DNA from: Epiperipatus broadwayi
Taxonomy: Eukaryota > Onychophora > Udeonychophora > Euonychophora > Peripatidae
Length of the DNA: 64,000 bases
Reading direction: 5' to 3'
NCBI GenBank assembly: GCA_028023455.1
Contig: JAQFVV010012394.1
Span: forward strand, 21,160,900-21,224,899
The notes under the pieces are model-generated. The model made no database searches and was not told where the DNA came from. It worked only from the letters and a program-made list of their open reading frames with translations. This document shows positions 1-10,715 of the stretch, in pieces. Position numbers and translations under genes: made by a program. Within the stretch, counting starts at the first letter, position 1, and the number at the start of each line of letters is the position of its first letter.

Positions 1-470
1 TATCTAGTGCCTACTCATCCAATATCCCCAGACTAGTTTTTGTCTTGTGGCCTTCATCATTGAGTGATGGCTATGGTTGTTAAAGAGCCAGAGCCACCAA
101 AATGTATGGGTGCTGAATTGAGTTCAGATCCATATGACTATATAAGCTATTGAGCTTGGATTGAAAATATTAATTGTGTTTTCAATCTCATTCTCATAGT
201 TTTGTAGTTAAATAGAGTTAAAAGGTGGCTGCTGGGTGCAGTACTCTCAGATCCAAGGCTCCTCACTGATGAAGGCTACAAGCCAGAAACTAGTTTGGGG
301 ATGTTGGATGAGTAGGCCCTAGATAGGGATTTTATGCACAAGCCTTCTGGCATCCATTGATTGCTCTTGTTAGCACAAGATGGCACTACTATATGGAGAG
401 TTTTGCTTTGTTTTGAATTGTTTAATAACAATTATGTGCTAGTATGAGATAGTGATCATGTGATGTTCAT
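1..470 (+). mobile_element. Family A retrozyme-like repeat, foldback copy cut by window edge
   Basis: A repeat carrying hammerhead ribozyme motifs in both arms in opposite orientation. The left arm (about 1-75, minus sense) is the inverse of 250-330. Its ribozyme has lost the first C of CTGATGA and the G of GAAA. The plus-sense part runs from about 76 through a domain shared with other family A copies (about 110-240), then a ribozyme at 253-307, then a 3' region ending near 470 with the family's ATCATGTGATGTT terminus. Both arms therefore have their RNA 3' end outward. No ORF is present. The left boundary lies outside the window, so its TSD cannot be tested. Confidence 0.75.
253..307 (+). ncRNA. 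Type I hammerhead ribozyme, family A, cleavage triplet GTT
   Basis: CTGATGA at 266-272 and GAAAC at 286-290 flank a stem II in which GGC pairs with GCC (one interrupted by the loop CTACAA region). Stem III is the self-complementary ACTAGT. The cleavage triplet is GTT at 293-295 instead of GTC. Stem I pairs CCTCA with TGGGG, and an outer helix pairs CCAA (253-256) with TTGG (304-307). All invariant core bases are present, but the closing stem II pair is A/A, which should weaken folding. Confidence 0.75.
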
Positions 471-665
471 ATGGAACCTTGTTGTTATTGTTTATTGTCA
501 ATGATAATATCATGTCTATTCTTAAATTTGATGTCTTCAAGTACTCAATGCTTTAGATAATAAACAAAACATTAATTGATTAAAGTCTAGAATATTAGTG
601 AATGTTGCCATTATCAAATTTACAACCTTCATATGTGCACAAATTTGTTTTAAAACACAATATGG

Positions 666-1121
666 TATAATATAATTGCCAATAAACATCACATGACTAC
701 CTCCTCTTATGCTTGTGTATAACTGTTGTTAAAACAGGCAAAACTCACTATATATATTGCCACACACACAGCAAGCTAGAGTAATCAATGGATACCAGAA
801 GGCTTGTGCATAAAATCCCCATCTAGTGCCTACTCATCCAATATCCCCAGACTAGTTTCAGTTTAAGACTCATAGTTTTGTAGTTAAATAGAGATAAAAG
901 GTGGTTGCTGGAGGGTTGCATTAGATCCTAAGATCTACATGCAGTACTCTCAGATCCAATGCTCCTCACTGATGAAGGCCACAAGCCAGAAACTAGTCTG
1001 GGGATATTGGATGAGTAGGCACTAGATAGGGATTTTATGCACAAGCCTTCCAGCATCCATTGATTACTCTAGATTGCTGTGTGTGTGGCAATATATAGTG
1101 AGTTTTGCCTATAATAATTGC
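666..1121 (+). mobile_element. Family A retrozyme-like foldback with probable TSD
   Basis: The left arm (about 681-860, minus sense) is the inverse of the right arm 3' region (about 985-1109). It holds the family 3' terminus, read as AACATCACATGA at its outer edge. The left arm stops within the ribozyme, then switches near 860-870 to plus sense, which contains a ribozyme at 956-1010. Flanking TATAATATAATTGC (666-679) and TATAATAATTGC (1110-1121) match apart from a 2-bp gap and look like an aged target-site duplication. RNA 3' ends face outward on both sides. Confidence 0.75.
956..1010 (+). ncRNA. Type I hammerhead ribozyme, family A, intact core
   Basis: CTGATGA at 969-975, GAAAC at 989-993, cleavage triplet GTC at 996-998. 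Stem I pairs CCTCA with TGGGG; beyond an internal loop CCAA (956-959) pairs with TTGG (1007-1010), the layout used for loop I/loop II contacts. Stem II is GGC/GCC with a CACAA loop and an A/A closing mismatch. Stem III is ACTAGT, self-complementary and very short, which in known hammerheads favours action as a dimer. Predicted cleavage follows 998. Activity is not proven. Confidence 0.82.
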
Positions 1122-1896
1122 TTTAAAATATAATGACTTATAAGATAATGTTGTACTCACTGTGTATATTGTACTGGCATTACCAAGTTCAAAACCAACA
1201 TATTTACACAAAATTTTTAAGATAATGTCAATCAATAGTAGATATAACATCACTAAAAAAATTAAAATATTTATTAAAACAATGTGGTTATTTTTTTTTT
1301 TTATCTCATTATTATTTTTAAAATTTTTATTTTATTTCTGTTTGCAAATCATTTTCAGAGAAATCTACTCTTACCTGACATTCTTCACTTTAAAAATAAA
1401 AAAAGCTTGTCCTTAAAGACTGGGTCTTATTGGTATTGTAACAATATGTTCAACTTCTCATCTAAATGACAGTAAAACCATAATCAGAATATAAACTTTT
1501 GCACAATAGACTAAAAAATAATCCTATCCAATTCTATTTAAAAATAATATTGGAGAATAGCCTAATATTTTCCTCATTTATTCAAGATTAGATCTAAAAT
1601 AAATTTTAGGAATAACCTCCTCAAAATGCCTCTTAGAATTGTGGTGCAAGATAGTTGGTGAATATTGTGCCCTTGCTCAGAAGAAGAGTAATAAACTTCT
1701 GAATACTCAATTAAGTATTCCATGAGAAATATTATTAGCACTGCTATATTTCGTAGAAAATATATTAGGCTTTAGTAAACACAGAGTTATAAGTTATAAA
1801 GCTATGTTTTTACTTCAGAGAAAAATAGTAATAAAATGTAAATACATATCTAGTTTAAAAAGCAAAAAAAGATGGCTAATAATTAATGTAAATAGA
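1122..1896. other. AT-rich DNA, nothing recognised
   Basis: Contains only short ORFs rich in Phe, Ile, Lys and Leu as expected from AT-rich noncoding DNA, plus a T-run near 1290-1302. I see no repeat family or RNA gene. Confidence 0.5.
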
Positions 1897-2046
1897 TATC
1901 GCTGCCTGTCGTGGTGGTTGGCACAATGCTGGACTTGTCCACCTATTCAGCTGAAGCATTTGGGTCTTCGCTTCGGGGCCCCAGGGGTGGGATCATTGGG
2001 TGATGTATAGCTTCTCAGTAGCTGGGCCATGTAGATCCATGTATAG
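1897..2046. repeat. Unidentified GC-rich insertion
   Basis: About 150 bases with far more G and C than the surroundings, including a GGGGCCCC run near 1976-1983 and a GGGTGGG stretch. The compositional break is sharp on both sides, so it is probably an inserted element, perhaps a SINE. I could not place A/B boxes with confidence and I see no second copy in the window. Confidence 0.35.
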
Positions 2047-2316
2047 ATAGATACTCATGTTCAGATACACATTAATATCAACATTATAGCAACTCTTTAA
2101 TGGACATAATTATTATCAAGCATATTTACTTTATATAATTAATAATTGTTTTACCTTGTTTGTCACATTGAACACTTTGTAATTCTCAAGGGGTAAGTGT
2201 ACCCAAAATTTTTGTAATCCTTTTACTAATAAAGGTTACTTTTGAAAGATAAATAGATATGTAAATTTTAAAAAGTAATGAAAAATAGATTCTGTAAAAA
2301 TAAAAGAAACTTTGTT

Positions 2317-2452
2317 TTGATAATTTGAGTTTTTTTTTCCATATGTCATAGCATCGGCCAGGAAGCGTACCCACAACCGTCTGCAACCAACTACTTGCTT
2401 GCAAGGCAGCTGCGATGACCTCTCGGCTAACAACGCTTGATAATTTGAGTTT
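2317..2452 (-). mobile_element. tRNA-derived SINE with 16-bp TSD
   Basis: Read on the minus strand, a short element starts with GTTGTTAGCCGAGAGGTC (box A-like), continues through a TTGCAAGC segment that resembles an anticodon arm, has a box B-like GTGGGTACGCTTCC, and ends in CCGATGCTATGACATATG plus an A tail. It is flanked by a perfect direct repeat TTGATAATTTGAGTTT at 2317-2332 and 2437-2452, as expected of LINE-mobilised insertion. A second copy lies at 28121-28231. A Pol III internal promoter is inferred from the boxes. Confidence 0.85.
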
Positions 2453-5359
2453 AAGTCTAATTCAATGAAAAAAAATTGGTTTGCAGATAAATTAGACTTA
2501 AACAGATAAAGATTGTAACTTAAAAGCATTCTATAAAAGATCGCAAAAAAATAATGCAAATGATTATTTTCAAGGCTGGATATAACTCATGGATTTAAAA
2601 TACCAAGAAAACTGTGCATTGTTAAATTATCGCCATTGCAAAAATGCATTAGTCAAATGAATTTACTTTTACATTGGAATGGTAGGAATGAATTCAAGCA
2701 AGGAGAAAACAGTATAAATAGTGCGCGCAATAAAAGAGCACTGTCACTAGCTTTTCTCTAGTTATTGTGTGCTGTTATTTGGTACTGTCATAATGACCTT
2801 TGAGAAAAGCTGAGGGGAAAGCAACCCTTGACTATTCTGCAATGATGGAAGTATCCCAGAACCCGTGCCTCTGAAGGTGAAAGATAGCTGGCTAGAGAAA
2901 ATGTTTATAGATATCGATGGTCTTTTATTATTTGTGTACATCTGAGAAGGCCCAATGAGGTTTGTGTTTTAAGTACTGTGAGTATAAACTTTTAGTATTC
3001 ACTTAGATCCACCCCTATTGCAGTGGTAATATTTGTTTGCTTAGTAGTGATTATAGCATTGAAGATTTAGAACTTTAAATCAAGTACTAATTGTTAATGT
3101 GTATATAAAGGAACTAATGAATGCCATTTAGTTAAATCTTAATTCATGTGTGTATATATAATATGTAAATAAATATATTTATTCTTATTTCATAACATTT
3201 TGGATAATTAATAAATTTGTGATAATTGTTGGTAGTCATCCTCATAGCTGAATATGCAACAAGCACATTCAGTGGTTTTTTTCACTCATTCCTCCATCAA
3301 ATATCAGAAGAGAAATTGTCTCATAGGAAATTAAAAAGATACTAAATATTTTGAAGTCGTATCTAAATTAAGATTACCTTTGTAGGTGATCAATCAAGAA
3401 TCTCTCAGCAAATTAATTAAGAAATTATGATGTAAAAGCGGCTTCTTCTGAAGTTCTAAGCATTCTCTTTTTAGTACCAACAATCAAGTCAGTTGCATTT
3501 TATCTTCTTAAATATCACTAAAATCTCATCAATAGATTTAGGTCAGTGTGCTCATATGCTTCATTAATAGAATTTAACAACTAGTGACCTATGTTCAGGC
3601 CCAAACAATAAATCATATAATTACTGTCAATCAAAATGTATGGTTATAGTGCTAAAAATGAAGAACTTAATAGAGATATCAATGAATTTATCTACTGCTT
3701 AGAATCAGCAGCCTTTATGATGTTTTTTTAATAGTTAATCTGTCTTCAAAAAAATTGTTATCTGAAAAGGATCTTGCTACCAGAGATTGCTGCACCCCAT
3801 CTACACCATATCACATAACATTAACAGCATTTTTCTTCACTGTACTCTAGAGTCATTTACCATATATTTGAGTGATCAATGGGCCCAGATAATATAGATA
3901 TTTTGAATTTTAGATTCTTAGTTTCAATATTGGCTCCAGCTTTGCACTTCACTTTGCCTAATAAAAGTAAAACTGTAAACCAATCTTGCAGTGAGAATAT
4001 TTTAACATGATATAACCCAGTAGTCATCAATTACCCAAGCTAACAGAAGATGGCTCTGGACTAATATAAAAGGAATTACTCTTGGAAGATGGATATGTCT
4101 ATGCTGTTTCTATAACTTTTGTGGTTAGAAATGAATGATTACTTTTTTATGTAGTTCTTGGCATTGTCACTTTTTATAGGGAATGTTTACATATAATTGT
4201 TAAAATAATTTAGTTAATGCCAATATGAAATATTAAAAATGAAGGTACTTGTGAATTTTCTAGTAAACCAAGATGGCCGTCATATTTTTGATAAATATAC
4301 AGTTTCAAGGGCTTACAATCTACCAAAAATATGTTAGTTGTTAAATTAAAACAAAATTTATAAATCATTTGTTAAATTTAAAAAAAGTAATAAATTCTGA
4401 TGAATTTCATTAATAAGCTTTATTTCTTTTTTTTTTTTTTTTACTTATTATAACGTGGCAAGTGACGAGGTGGCCTTAATATTGTCGTACTTTTTTCAAT
4501 TCAGTGTTTCTTTTTGTCAACACATTTTTTGGTAAATTGTCATAATGATAAAAATTTGGGCCATTCCTGTTCAGAATGTGATGCAGTGAGCTATTTCTAA
4601 AGGTATAAGCCCAGCCCTTCCGAAAAGTGTGCATTAATGGTCATGATATGATTGTACACTGCCAGCATGAATAAAATGTAAATATTAAATATATTTTCAA
4701 GCAGGCATTTTTTTTGTAAACATCTTGGGGGGCCCTGAAACTGTAGATTTATTCAAAAAATATAGGCTGCTATTTTGGTTTACTTGAAAACTCACAAACA
4801 CCAAAATGTATTATACGACTTTTTTAAAAAATATGTCTGTTATGTATTCAAAATGCAAGCACTTGGAATACCAACCATTAAAATAATAAATAATAACCAT
4901 AAATAAATTATGAAAAGTAATTAATAGCAAAAAATTATCACTACACACAAACACAATATATATAGTTCACTTTTGGTTCACTTCCCATGATGCACTTCAC
5001 AACTGTCTGATTTCTGCACAGCTTTCCAAATTCTTTGCCCAGTTGTGCTGCTGTTTATGAACACATTGGTTTCACACTAGAGTGCTGCACCAACACTTAA
5101 GTTTCTTTCAGTTATTGTTACTTAATTAAAATCTCTCTGCACCCGTTCACTTGGTAAATTCACTGGAAATGAAAACCACGCACTTTGTTGTTCAAACTAT
5201 TTATATCCGCCCTTTGGCCTTTGGAAATCCAGGCTTCATTCTTGACTGTTATCAGTCTTGCATTTCCCTTTAGTGTTTTTAATCAGGTTTTCAATTTCCA
5301 TTGTATCAAAGAAATATTTTTAACTAACGAATATTTTTTGGCAATTATCAAATGCAATT
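2453..5359. other. Long AT-rich stretch without a supported gene
   Basis: No coding segment or known repeat could be supported. Short ORFs are low-complexity. The only item noted is a TATA-like site at 2713. A T-run lies near 4428-4441. The part around 4960-5180 reads as ordinary AT-rich DNA. Confidence 0.4.
2713..2734 (+). promoter_or_regulatory. Possible TATA box followed by AATAAA
   Basis: TATAAATA at 2713-2720 is followed by GTGCGCGC and by AATAAA at 2729-2734. A TATA box and poly(A) signal this close could be part of a solo LTR or a chance pairing in AT-rich DNA. No LTR ends were found. Confidence 0.15.
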
Positions 5360-5535
5360 TTCGTATCGTTGTAAATCGAAAGATTTTGCGTTGTTGATTT
5401 AGAAATAATATACAGTGAGTTAAATGTAAATATGTTTAAAAGCTTCATGCTCTTAAGTCAATATGCTTCAGACTGGCTTATATATATAAATTTAAGTAAA
5501 GAAGAAGGTGGAACCACCTTTTTCTTATAGAATCT
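5360..5535 (+). repeat. Family D repeat, partial copy with two hairpins
   Basis: Shares with 60510-60680 the hairpin-forming stretch GTAAATCGAAAGATTT (5370-5385), in which AAATC pairs with GATTT around a GAAA loop. At 5498-5526 a second hairpin occurs in which AAGAAGAAGGTGG pairs with CCACCTTTTTCTT. The same position in the other family D copies holds a hairpin of different sequence. No hammerhead core is visible. Confidence 0.5.
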
Positions 5536-6124
5536 TTGTCTTGTGTTGCAGTCATCATTGCATCTGATTGCCTGTTATATAAGCATTCTAAATGTGTATG
5601 TGAGAAGATTTCAGCCTTTCACTTTAATTATCGCAAATACGTAAATATTTTCCACTGTTACACTCCACGCAAATTTAATCACTAATTAAATATTTATCAG
5701 GTATCGATCTAAAATATATTTTCCTCATATATTTTCTTTATTTTTTTCTGGAGTACAAAACTTATAGTTGAAATTCCATGTACATTTTTATACAAAACAT
5801 GACAATGTCTGTATGAATTGCTATGTAGCCAGCACAAGTTGCAGTGGTTGAGTCTCAAACCCTGAAGGTCAAGATTCAAAAATTGCATCGCTGCTATATC
5901 ACTTACGGTGCTAGAACTTTTTAGAACTCCATGAAATACACCATTTGATTATTCTTTTTAATCATTAAGTTGTCTCCTATTATACAAATAACATTATAAA
6001 TATTAAAAAATCAAAATGCTTTTTTAGTTTAATTTAAAAAATTTCATATATTAAACCATTTTCTAAGAATAAAAACAAAACAATCGAATTGCTTTATTGC
6101 TCGGGAATTCATATGAAGATTGTA
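5536..6124. other. AT-rich DNA with one weak tRNA-like segment
   Basis: At about 5826-5912 a stretch with GTTGCAGTGGTTGAG (box A-like) and GTCAAGATTCAAAA (degenerate box B) resembles an old tRNA-derived SINE head. The rest shows nothing recognisable. Confidence 0.3.
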
Positions 6125-6215
6125 CGCTGGAAAAGGTAGAACTGGATTCGAACCCAGGATTTCACGCTCCAAGATTTGACACTCCACCATTGCACTAAAT
6201 CATACAGAGCCAATA
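6125..6215 (-). repeat. tRNA-derived SINE head (family E)
   Basis: On the minus strand a tRNA-like segment reads TTTAGTGCAATGGTGGAG (box A region) and later CTGGGTTCGAATCCAG, a near-ideal box B. Related, more decayed segments occur near 8425, 10620, 15505, 33150 and 63935. It lacks the paired acceptor ends of a functional tRNA, so I read it as a SINE head. Confidence 0.55.
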
Positions 6216-7004
6216 ACAAAAAAAGATATTTCTAACAAAAAGATATAGCCCCTTACGCGTAAATGTTGCCCTCCCCTCTTACGTATATTCACATTTGCTG
6301 TATTAATTAAATAAATTAGTTGTTTTTATTGGTTAACATATATGATAGTAATAAAATACAATTGGAAAAAAAATGGAAGCATTTTCAATACTAATTTAAC
6401 ACTTAGCCATTATATGAGTGCAGAAATTATTGCATTCGACAACTAGAATTGAACCTTTTTCTTTTACCTCATCAATCTTTTTTTTAAAAAATACTTACTT
6501 AACCTTTTAGGAGAAAAAAAAATCAATCCAAAACAGAAACAAAAAAAAAAACTTTTACTTTTCTTAGCAAAAAATAGCCAGAATTAACCTTAATACATTT
6601 ACAAATGTCAACAAAATTATTGTAAACACTGGAAAGAAAAATGAGTTTTAAAACAAATAACTTGTGCTGGAAATAGATAAAAGACCGCAGAGTGCTTGTC
6701 TATATTTTAAAGAAAATTAGTTTAATAAAACAAATTCGGAAATAAATGTTCATGTGCAGAACTTTATACATTTCCCCACCCACATACATATATAAGTAAA
6801 ATTCAGCTTTTTCAAAAGGCAATCCATTGCAAGACTAAACGTATGAAAGTTACCATAAATACTGATAAAATGCAGACAGATTTAGTTTTATAATTAAAGG
6901 CTAAATGTAGGTTTTTGTATAGTACTTTGAATTGTGGGAAGATGAATTCCAATTATTAATAATAAAAACAAAAGACATATTTTTCATGATAAGCAACATA
7001 TTCA
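6216..7004. other. AT-rich DNA, nothing recognised
   Basis: Homopolymer A and T runs and short low-complexity ORFs only. Confidence 0.45.
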
Positions 7005-7590
7005 ACCATCCTCGATCCACTGCAGAATGAAAGTCTATGAATTTAATCCAGTCTTTCTGATCTCTAGTCTCTCCTCCATATTACATCATCAAACTTTCTT
7101 ATTTCATCCACGCATCTCGTGTGTGGCTTCTTTCTAGGTCTTTTATAATTTCTTAGAATCAAATTTAAAACTTCAACTGTTCATCTATTATTATATTTTT
7201 CAGCAATATGTCCAGCCCAGTACCATTTCAGTCCCCTTCAATGATTTCAATGGTACCATTACTTCTCTCCAATTATTTAATTTTTAATCCCTTTTTGTTA
7301 CTTCAAACATTATCTCTCAGTATTTTGCTGAATGATCTGAAGTCTTTGTATTGCTCTTCTATTAAGTGTTCATGTTTCAGATCCATAAGTAAGAATTGAT
7401 AAAATGCATCTATTGAAACAATTTTTTACAAATATATAGACCATAACAATCAAACACACACTGAATTTCATATATAAAAGAAGGTCTACATACAAATATT
7501 GAATCCTTTGAGGAAAAAAAAATTCATTCAAAAAATTGAATGATTTGATACTTTGGAGTAGATTGAGATTTGTGAACATGAAATTCAAAT
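7005..7590 (-). pseudogene. RTE-like non-LTR retrotransposon relic, C-terminal end of reverse transcriptase
   Basis: Minus-strand translation in changing frames gives pieces typical of the end of RTE-type polyproteins: a CILSILTYGSET segment (7370-7405), where LTYGSE followed by W-T-L is the family landmark, then downstream pieces resembling the R-x-R-D-x-W-M-x-E segment and a W-R-R-E motif (about 7040-7130). Stops and frame changes are frequent, so it is long dead. A second relic of the same kind lies on the plus strand at 41840-42575. Family assignment rests on motif recall, not on a search. Confidence 0.55.
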
Positions 7591-8424
7591 ATCAGAAGTT
7601 ATAGAATAGGGCTGCAGTCCATGGAACTTGTGCTCTATAGACCACAACTTTACTATTAGTTCAAACCACACATGGTAAGGGAAAGTGTAATCAAGAATCC
7701 ACTTTTTTAAACCACTGCCTAAAATATTGATAACTATTCTAAAATGGAACTAGGCTGATTTTATAATATTACTTAATTAATTAATTTTTATATTAAAAAA
7801 ATGTTTTTGTTTACAATGCATGAGCTTAAAATATAATTTCCAATTTTATTTAATTTACAGTGGTGTTTAAATCATACCATGATTTTTTTTTTTATGTACA
7901 ATTTAATAGGTGATTATTTATCTTTTAGACATATATGTGTTCAAATGTATCAGTGTTATGAGAGAGTGGTGGGTCGTGTGGAAGTCTGTGCTCATATACT
8001 CTATATATTACATATATTGATACAGGTATATAATAAGCCTGTATTTCAGTTATTAATTATGACCTTGTATTTTGACAAGAGAATAGACTTTGTAGCTCAT
8101 TTTTCGTGGATAAGGGCTCTACACTAATGCTTATCACACTTAAAATTCATATGAACTTCCAAATAATAAACAATTTAAATATTTGTAATTAATTAATTAA
8201 TTAATTTCAAATTTATAGTTTATATCTTTATAATTACATGGTCATTATTGTCCAGGATGTTAAAATAGGATTAAATTTAAGCATCAGGGATAGGCAATAT
8301 CTTTCCCACAGAAAATAAAAATACTATCTTTGTTAAACAATACATTTTGTTGGAAAATCAGGAATATTACTAAATAGTTAATTGAATCATTAGTTTTCAT
8401 CTTTAAATTGGCTTTTTGGGGGAA
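7591..8424. other. AT-rich DNA with a family B fragment
   Basis: About 7915-8110 carries the family B 3' module in plus sense (GTTATGAGAGAGTGGTGGG followed by a decayed box B region). A degenerate tRNA-like segment may lie at 7607-7690. Nothing else is recognised. Confidence 0.35.
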
Positions 8425-8510
8425 GCTTAGTGCAATAGAAGTGTGATGCCCTCTAGAGTTAAAAGTACCCAGATTGAATCCGAACTTCTCATTTTATATG
8501 AACAAATGTC
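8425..8510 (+). repeat. Decayed tRNA-derived SINE head
   Basis: GCTTAGTGCAATAGAAGTG (box A region) and CAGATTGAATCCGAAC (box B-like) occur in tRNA-like spacing. Compare the better preserved copy at 6125-6215. Confidence 0.4.
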
Positions 8511-8663
8511 ACACAACCTACCAAGCAAATCATTTGAATTCAATAGAATATCTTTGATATGAATCTGTATTTAAAAATTGATTTTCTTTGCCTAAAAAAC
8601 TGAATCATTACAATATAATCAAAAGTAGATTTATACGACCATTTGTAAAATTTAATAAAAAGC

Positions 8664-9266
8664 TTGTTAATACATTGTACAGGCTTAAACCTGCATTTAT
8701 ATATGTAATATATGCGGGGTTCGAACTCAGACATTCACACGACCCACCACTCTCAGTGCCATCTCATATTGCTGATCCACCTGATCACACACATGTTGAA
8801 AAGATAAATAATCACCAATATACGTATTTCATGCTAAACCAGCAATCATCAGTTGGTCTAGATTACTATCATCTCACATATATATCCTCAGCGCTCAGCT
8901 TTATATTAAGATAGCCAATCTTAATGGATAGGCTTCAAACTATTCCAACTTACAACTCTTCAGCCTTCCATTTCATTGAAAATCTGATGATGGAACGTTC
9001 AAAGCCCTTGATAGTGCCAAGGTTGTCATCCTACCCATGTTGACATATTAGTCATTCTGACCCCTCATGTACAGGAGAATAATCCATTTATATATACATA
9101 TGCGAGGGATGGGCAGACCTTTTACATACTATTTTTATAAATTAATACATTGTACAGGCTTAAACCTGCATTTATATATGTAATATGTGCGGGGTTCAAA
9201 CTCAGACTTTCACACGACCTACCACTCTCAGTGCCATCTCATATTTTGCTGACCCACCTGATCACA
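8664..9266 (-). mobile_element. Family B retrozyme-like repeat, 1.3 head-to-tail units
   Basis: A minus-sense family B copy. From the right it holds a partial unit (about 9142-9266), a complete unit with a hammerhead at 8813-8862, and the tRNA-like 3' module whose box B reads GAGTTCGAACCCC (about 8715-8728 on the minus strand). The stretch starting at 8667 recurs at 9142, a period of about 475 bp, so the insertion holds more than one unit. That is expected if the template was a circular or concatemeric RNA. Short ORFs across it are noncoding. Confidence 0.7.
8813..8862 (-). ncRNA. Type I hammerhead ribozyme, family B, intact core
   Basis: On the minus strand CTGATGA (8846-8852) and GAAA (8827-8830) enclose stem II, TGCT/AGCA, with an unpaired closing position. 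Stem III ATACGTAT is fully self-complementary, and the triplet is ATA, an allowed NUH. Stem I pairs CCAA before CTGATGA with TTGG after the cleavage site. All invariant bases are present. Confidence 0.75.
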
Positions 9267-9947
9267 ATGAGTTGGTACACTTCATTAAATAAATTAAATC
9301 ATTTTTTTGCAATCCAGATACATAAAACCTTTAACAATAATAAATATATACAAATGAAGCACAAATTTTAACAAAAAATTTGGATTATAGTTTACTTTAA
9401 TCTTTTGTCTTAGACATAGTTAAAATGTAATTCTTTGTCACATTTCCTGCATTCTCAATTTTTAAATAAGTTTTTAAAATTATAACACATATTTACCTAT
9501 AGAGTGGGACCCATATTGTGACTATCTTGTGCATTATACAAATTATTCTACATATACTTTTTCCTATGACATTAAAGTTTGAACAATGGCATCCAAGTCG
9601 CATAATGAATATGTTTTATAATGCTTAGTTACTAATTTGACTCAACTAATACAAATTACTAACTTCATGTTCAAAAACTTTCAATCTCGAGATATGTCTC
9701 TGACTTTCTTATCAATGCCACACAATTAGTCTCATATATAATTGCATTATTATGTTTCTTTTTTCAATAAAATAGACTCATTATATTTTTAAAATAATAT
9801 CATATAACATCATAAATTATAGTAATAGAATGCATTAAACTTAAACTTAAAATATTTGCTTTCAAATACTTTCTATAAACAAATGGATTTAAATGAACTT
9901 TAAAAAATCACCATAAAACTAAATTAATAAGTAAGTAATCAAATTGC
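9267..9947. other. AT-rich DNA, nothing recognised
   Basis: No coding, RNA or repeat signal that I can support. Confidence 0.45.
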
Positions 9948-10180
9948 TTTATTAATATTAATATCGTAAATATTCTTTATTAATTTTTACAATGCTTTTT
10001 ACAATCCACTATTGACAGTTTCGATTGCCACAACAATCTTCTTCAGAACTTCTACTTATCTTTCCAAATAAATAGAAGTTCTGAAGAAGATTGCTGAGGC
10101 AATCGAAACTGTCAATAGTGGATTTAAAAAAGCATTGTAAAAGTAGTAAAGAACATAAATGATATTAATATTATATTGAT
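9948..10180. mobile_element. Foldback element with Penelope-type hammerhead motifs in both arms
   Basis: A long inverted repeat with a loop of about a dozen bases near 10060-10072. The inner arms pair almost perfectly over about 75 bases and weaker pairing extends outward to about 9948 and 10180. The right arm reads CTGAAGA (10081-10087), then GATTGC-TGAG-GCAATC as stem II, then CGAAAC (10104-10109) and GTC (10111-10113). The left arm carries the same on the minus strand (TCTTCAG 10040-10046, GTTTC 10018-10022). One extra A separates CTGAAGA from stem II. Similar CTGAAGA/GAAAC motifs are known from Penelope-like elements; one lies at 12706. Confidence 0.6.
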
Positions 10181-10619
10181 TTGGCAATGCAATAAGAAAG
10201 ATAAAGTTATAATACTTCATAAATGGCTTTACTATTTAGGAGTGCAAAAGAAATTTAAGAACTGGAAGTACCAAAATTGTGATTGGTATAAGGTTTTTAT
10301 ATGTCAGAGTTTGATGCTTCACCATTGTATTCAACCATGCAGCATAACTAATTTGATACTTAAACTGTCCAATTAATTTTGATATGAGTAACAAACAATT
10401 TAGTTTGAATATAAAGTTTATGGCAAAATAAAATTAATTTTTAGCATCATTATTATTAAACAATCTTAGTACTAATGAAAGTATATGAAAAATAAAACTC
10501 ATTTGAAGCTTACTTTTACACTTCATTAATGTGAGCAATTCATGCCATAATAGTGAATATAAATGCCTAAATCAATTTTTAATAAAATCCCAATGACTTT
10601 ATTATTTGAAAGTTCATAA
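10181..10619. other. AT-rich DNA, nothing recognised
   Basis: Short ORFs only; no family or motif recognised. Confidence 0.4.
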
Positions 10620-10715
10620 TAAGTTTGAGAAACAGAACTGCGAGTGCAAGAATCAATCTTGGGCCTTCCAATCTCAAGTTGGATGTTCTTCCACTGTGCC
10701 AAATTACCCAAAGGC
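10620..10715 (-). repeat. Decayed tRNA-derived SINE head
   Basis: The minus strand reads GGTAATTTGGCACAGTGGAAG (box A region) followed after about 45 bases by CAAGATTGATTCTTGC (box B-like). It resembles the family at 6125-6215. Confidence 0.4.

Noticed and set aside
6125-6215. Functional tRNA gene
   Set aside because: Box B is good but the acceptor stem ends do not pair and related decayed copies are dispersed, so it is a SINE head.
8588-8914. A 108-codon ORF and its 73-codon relative at 9150-9371 as a paralogous protein pair
   Set aside because: Both are the two overlapping ends of one family B insertion, which repeats the same noncoding module at a 475-bp period.
8980-9030. CTGATGATGGAACG near 8995 as a second ribozyme in family B
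   Set aside because: No GAAA follows in register, and the equivalent positions at 37040 and 41495 do not keep CTGANGA.
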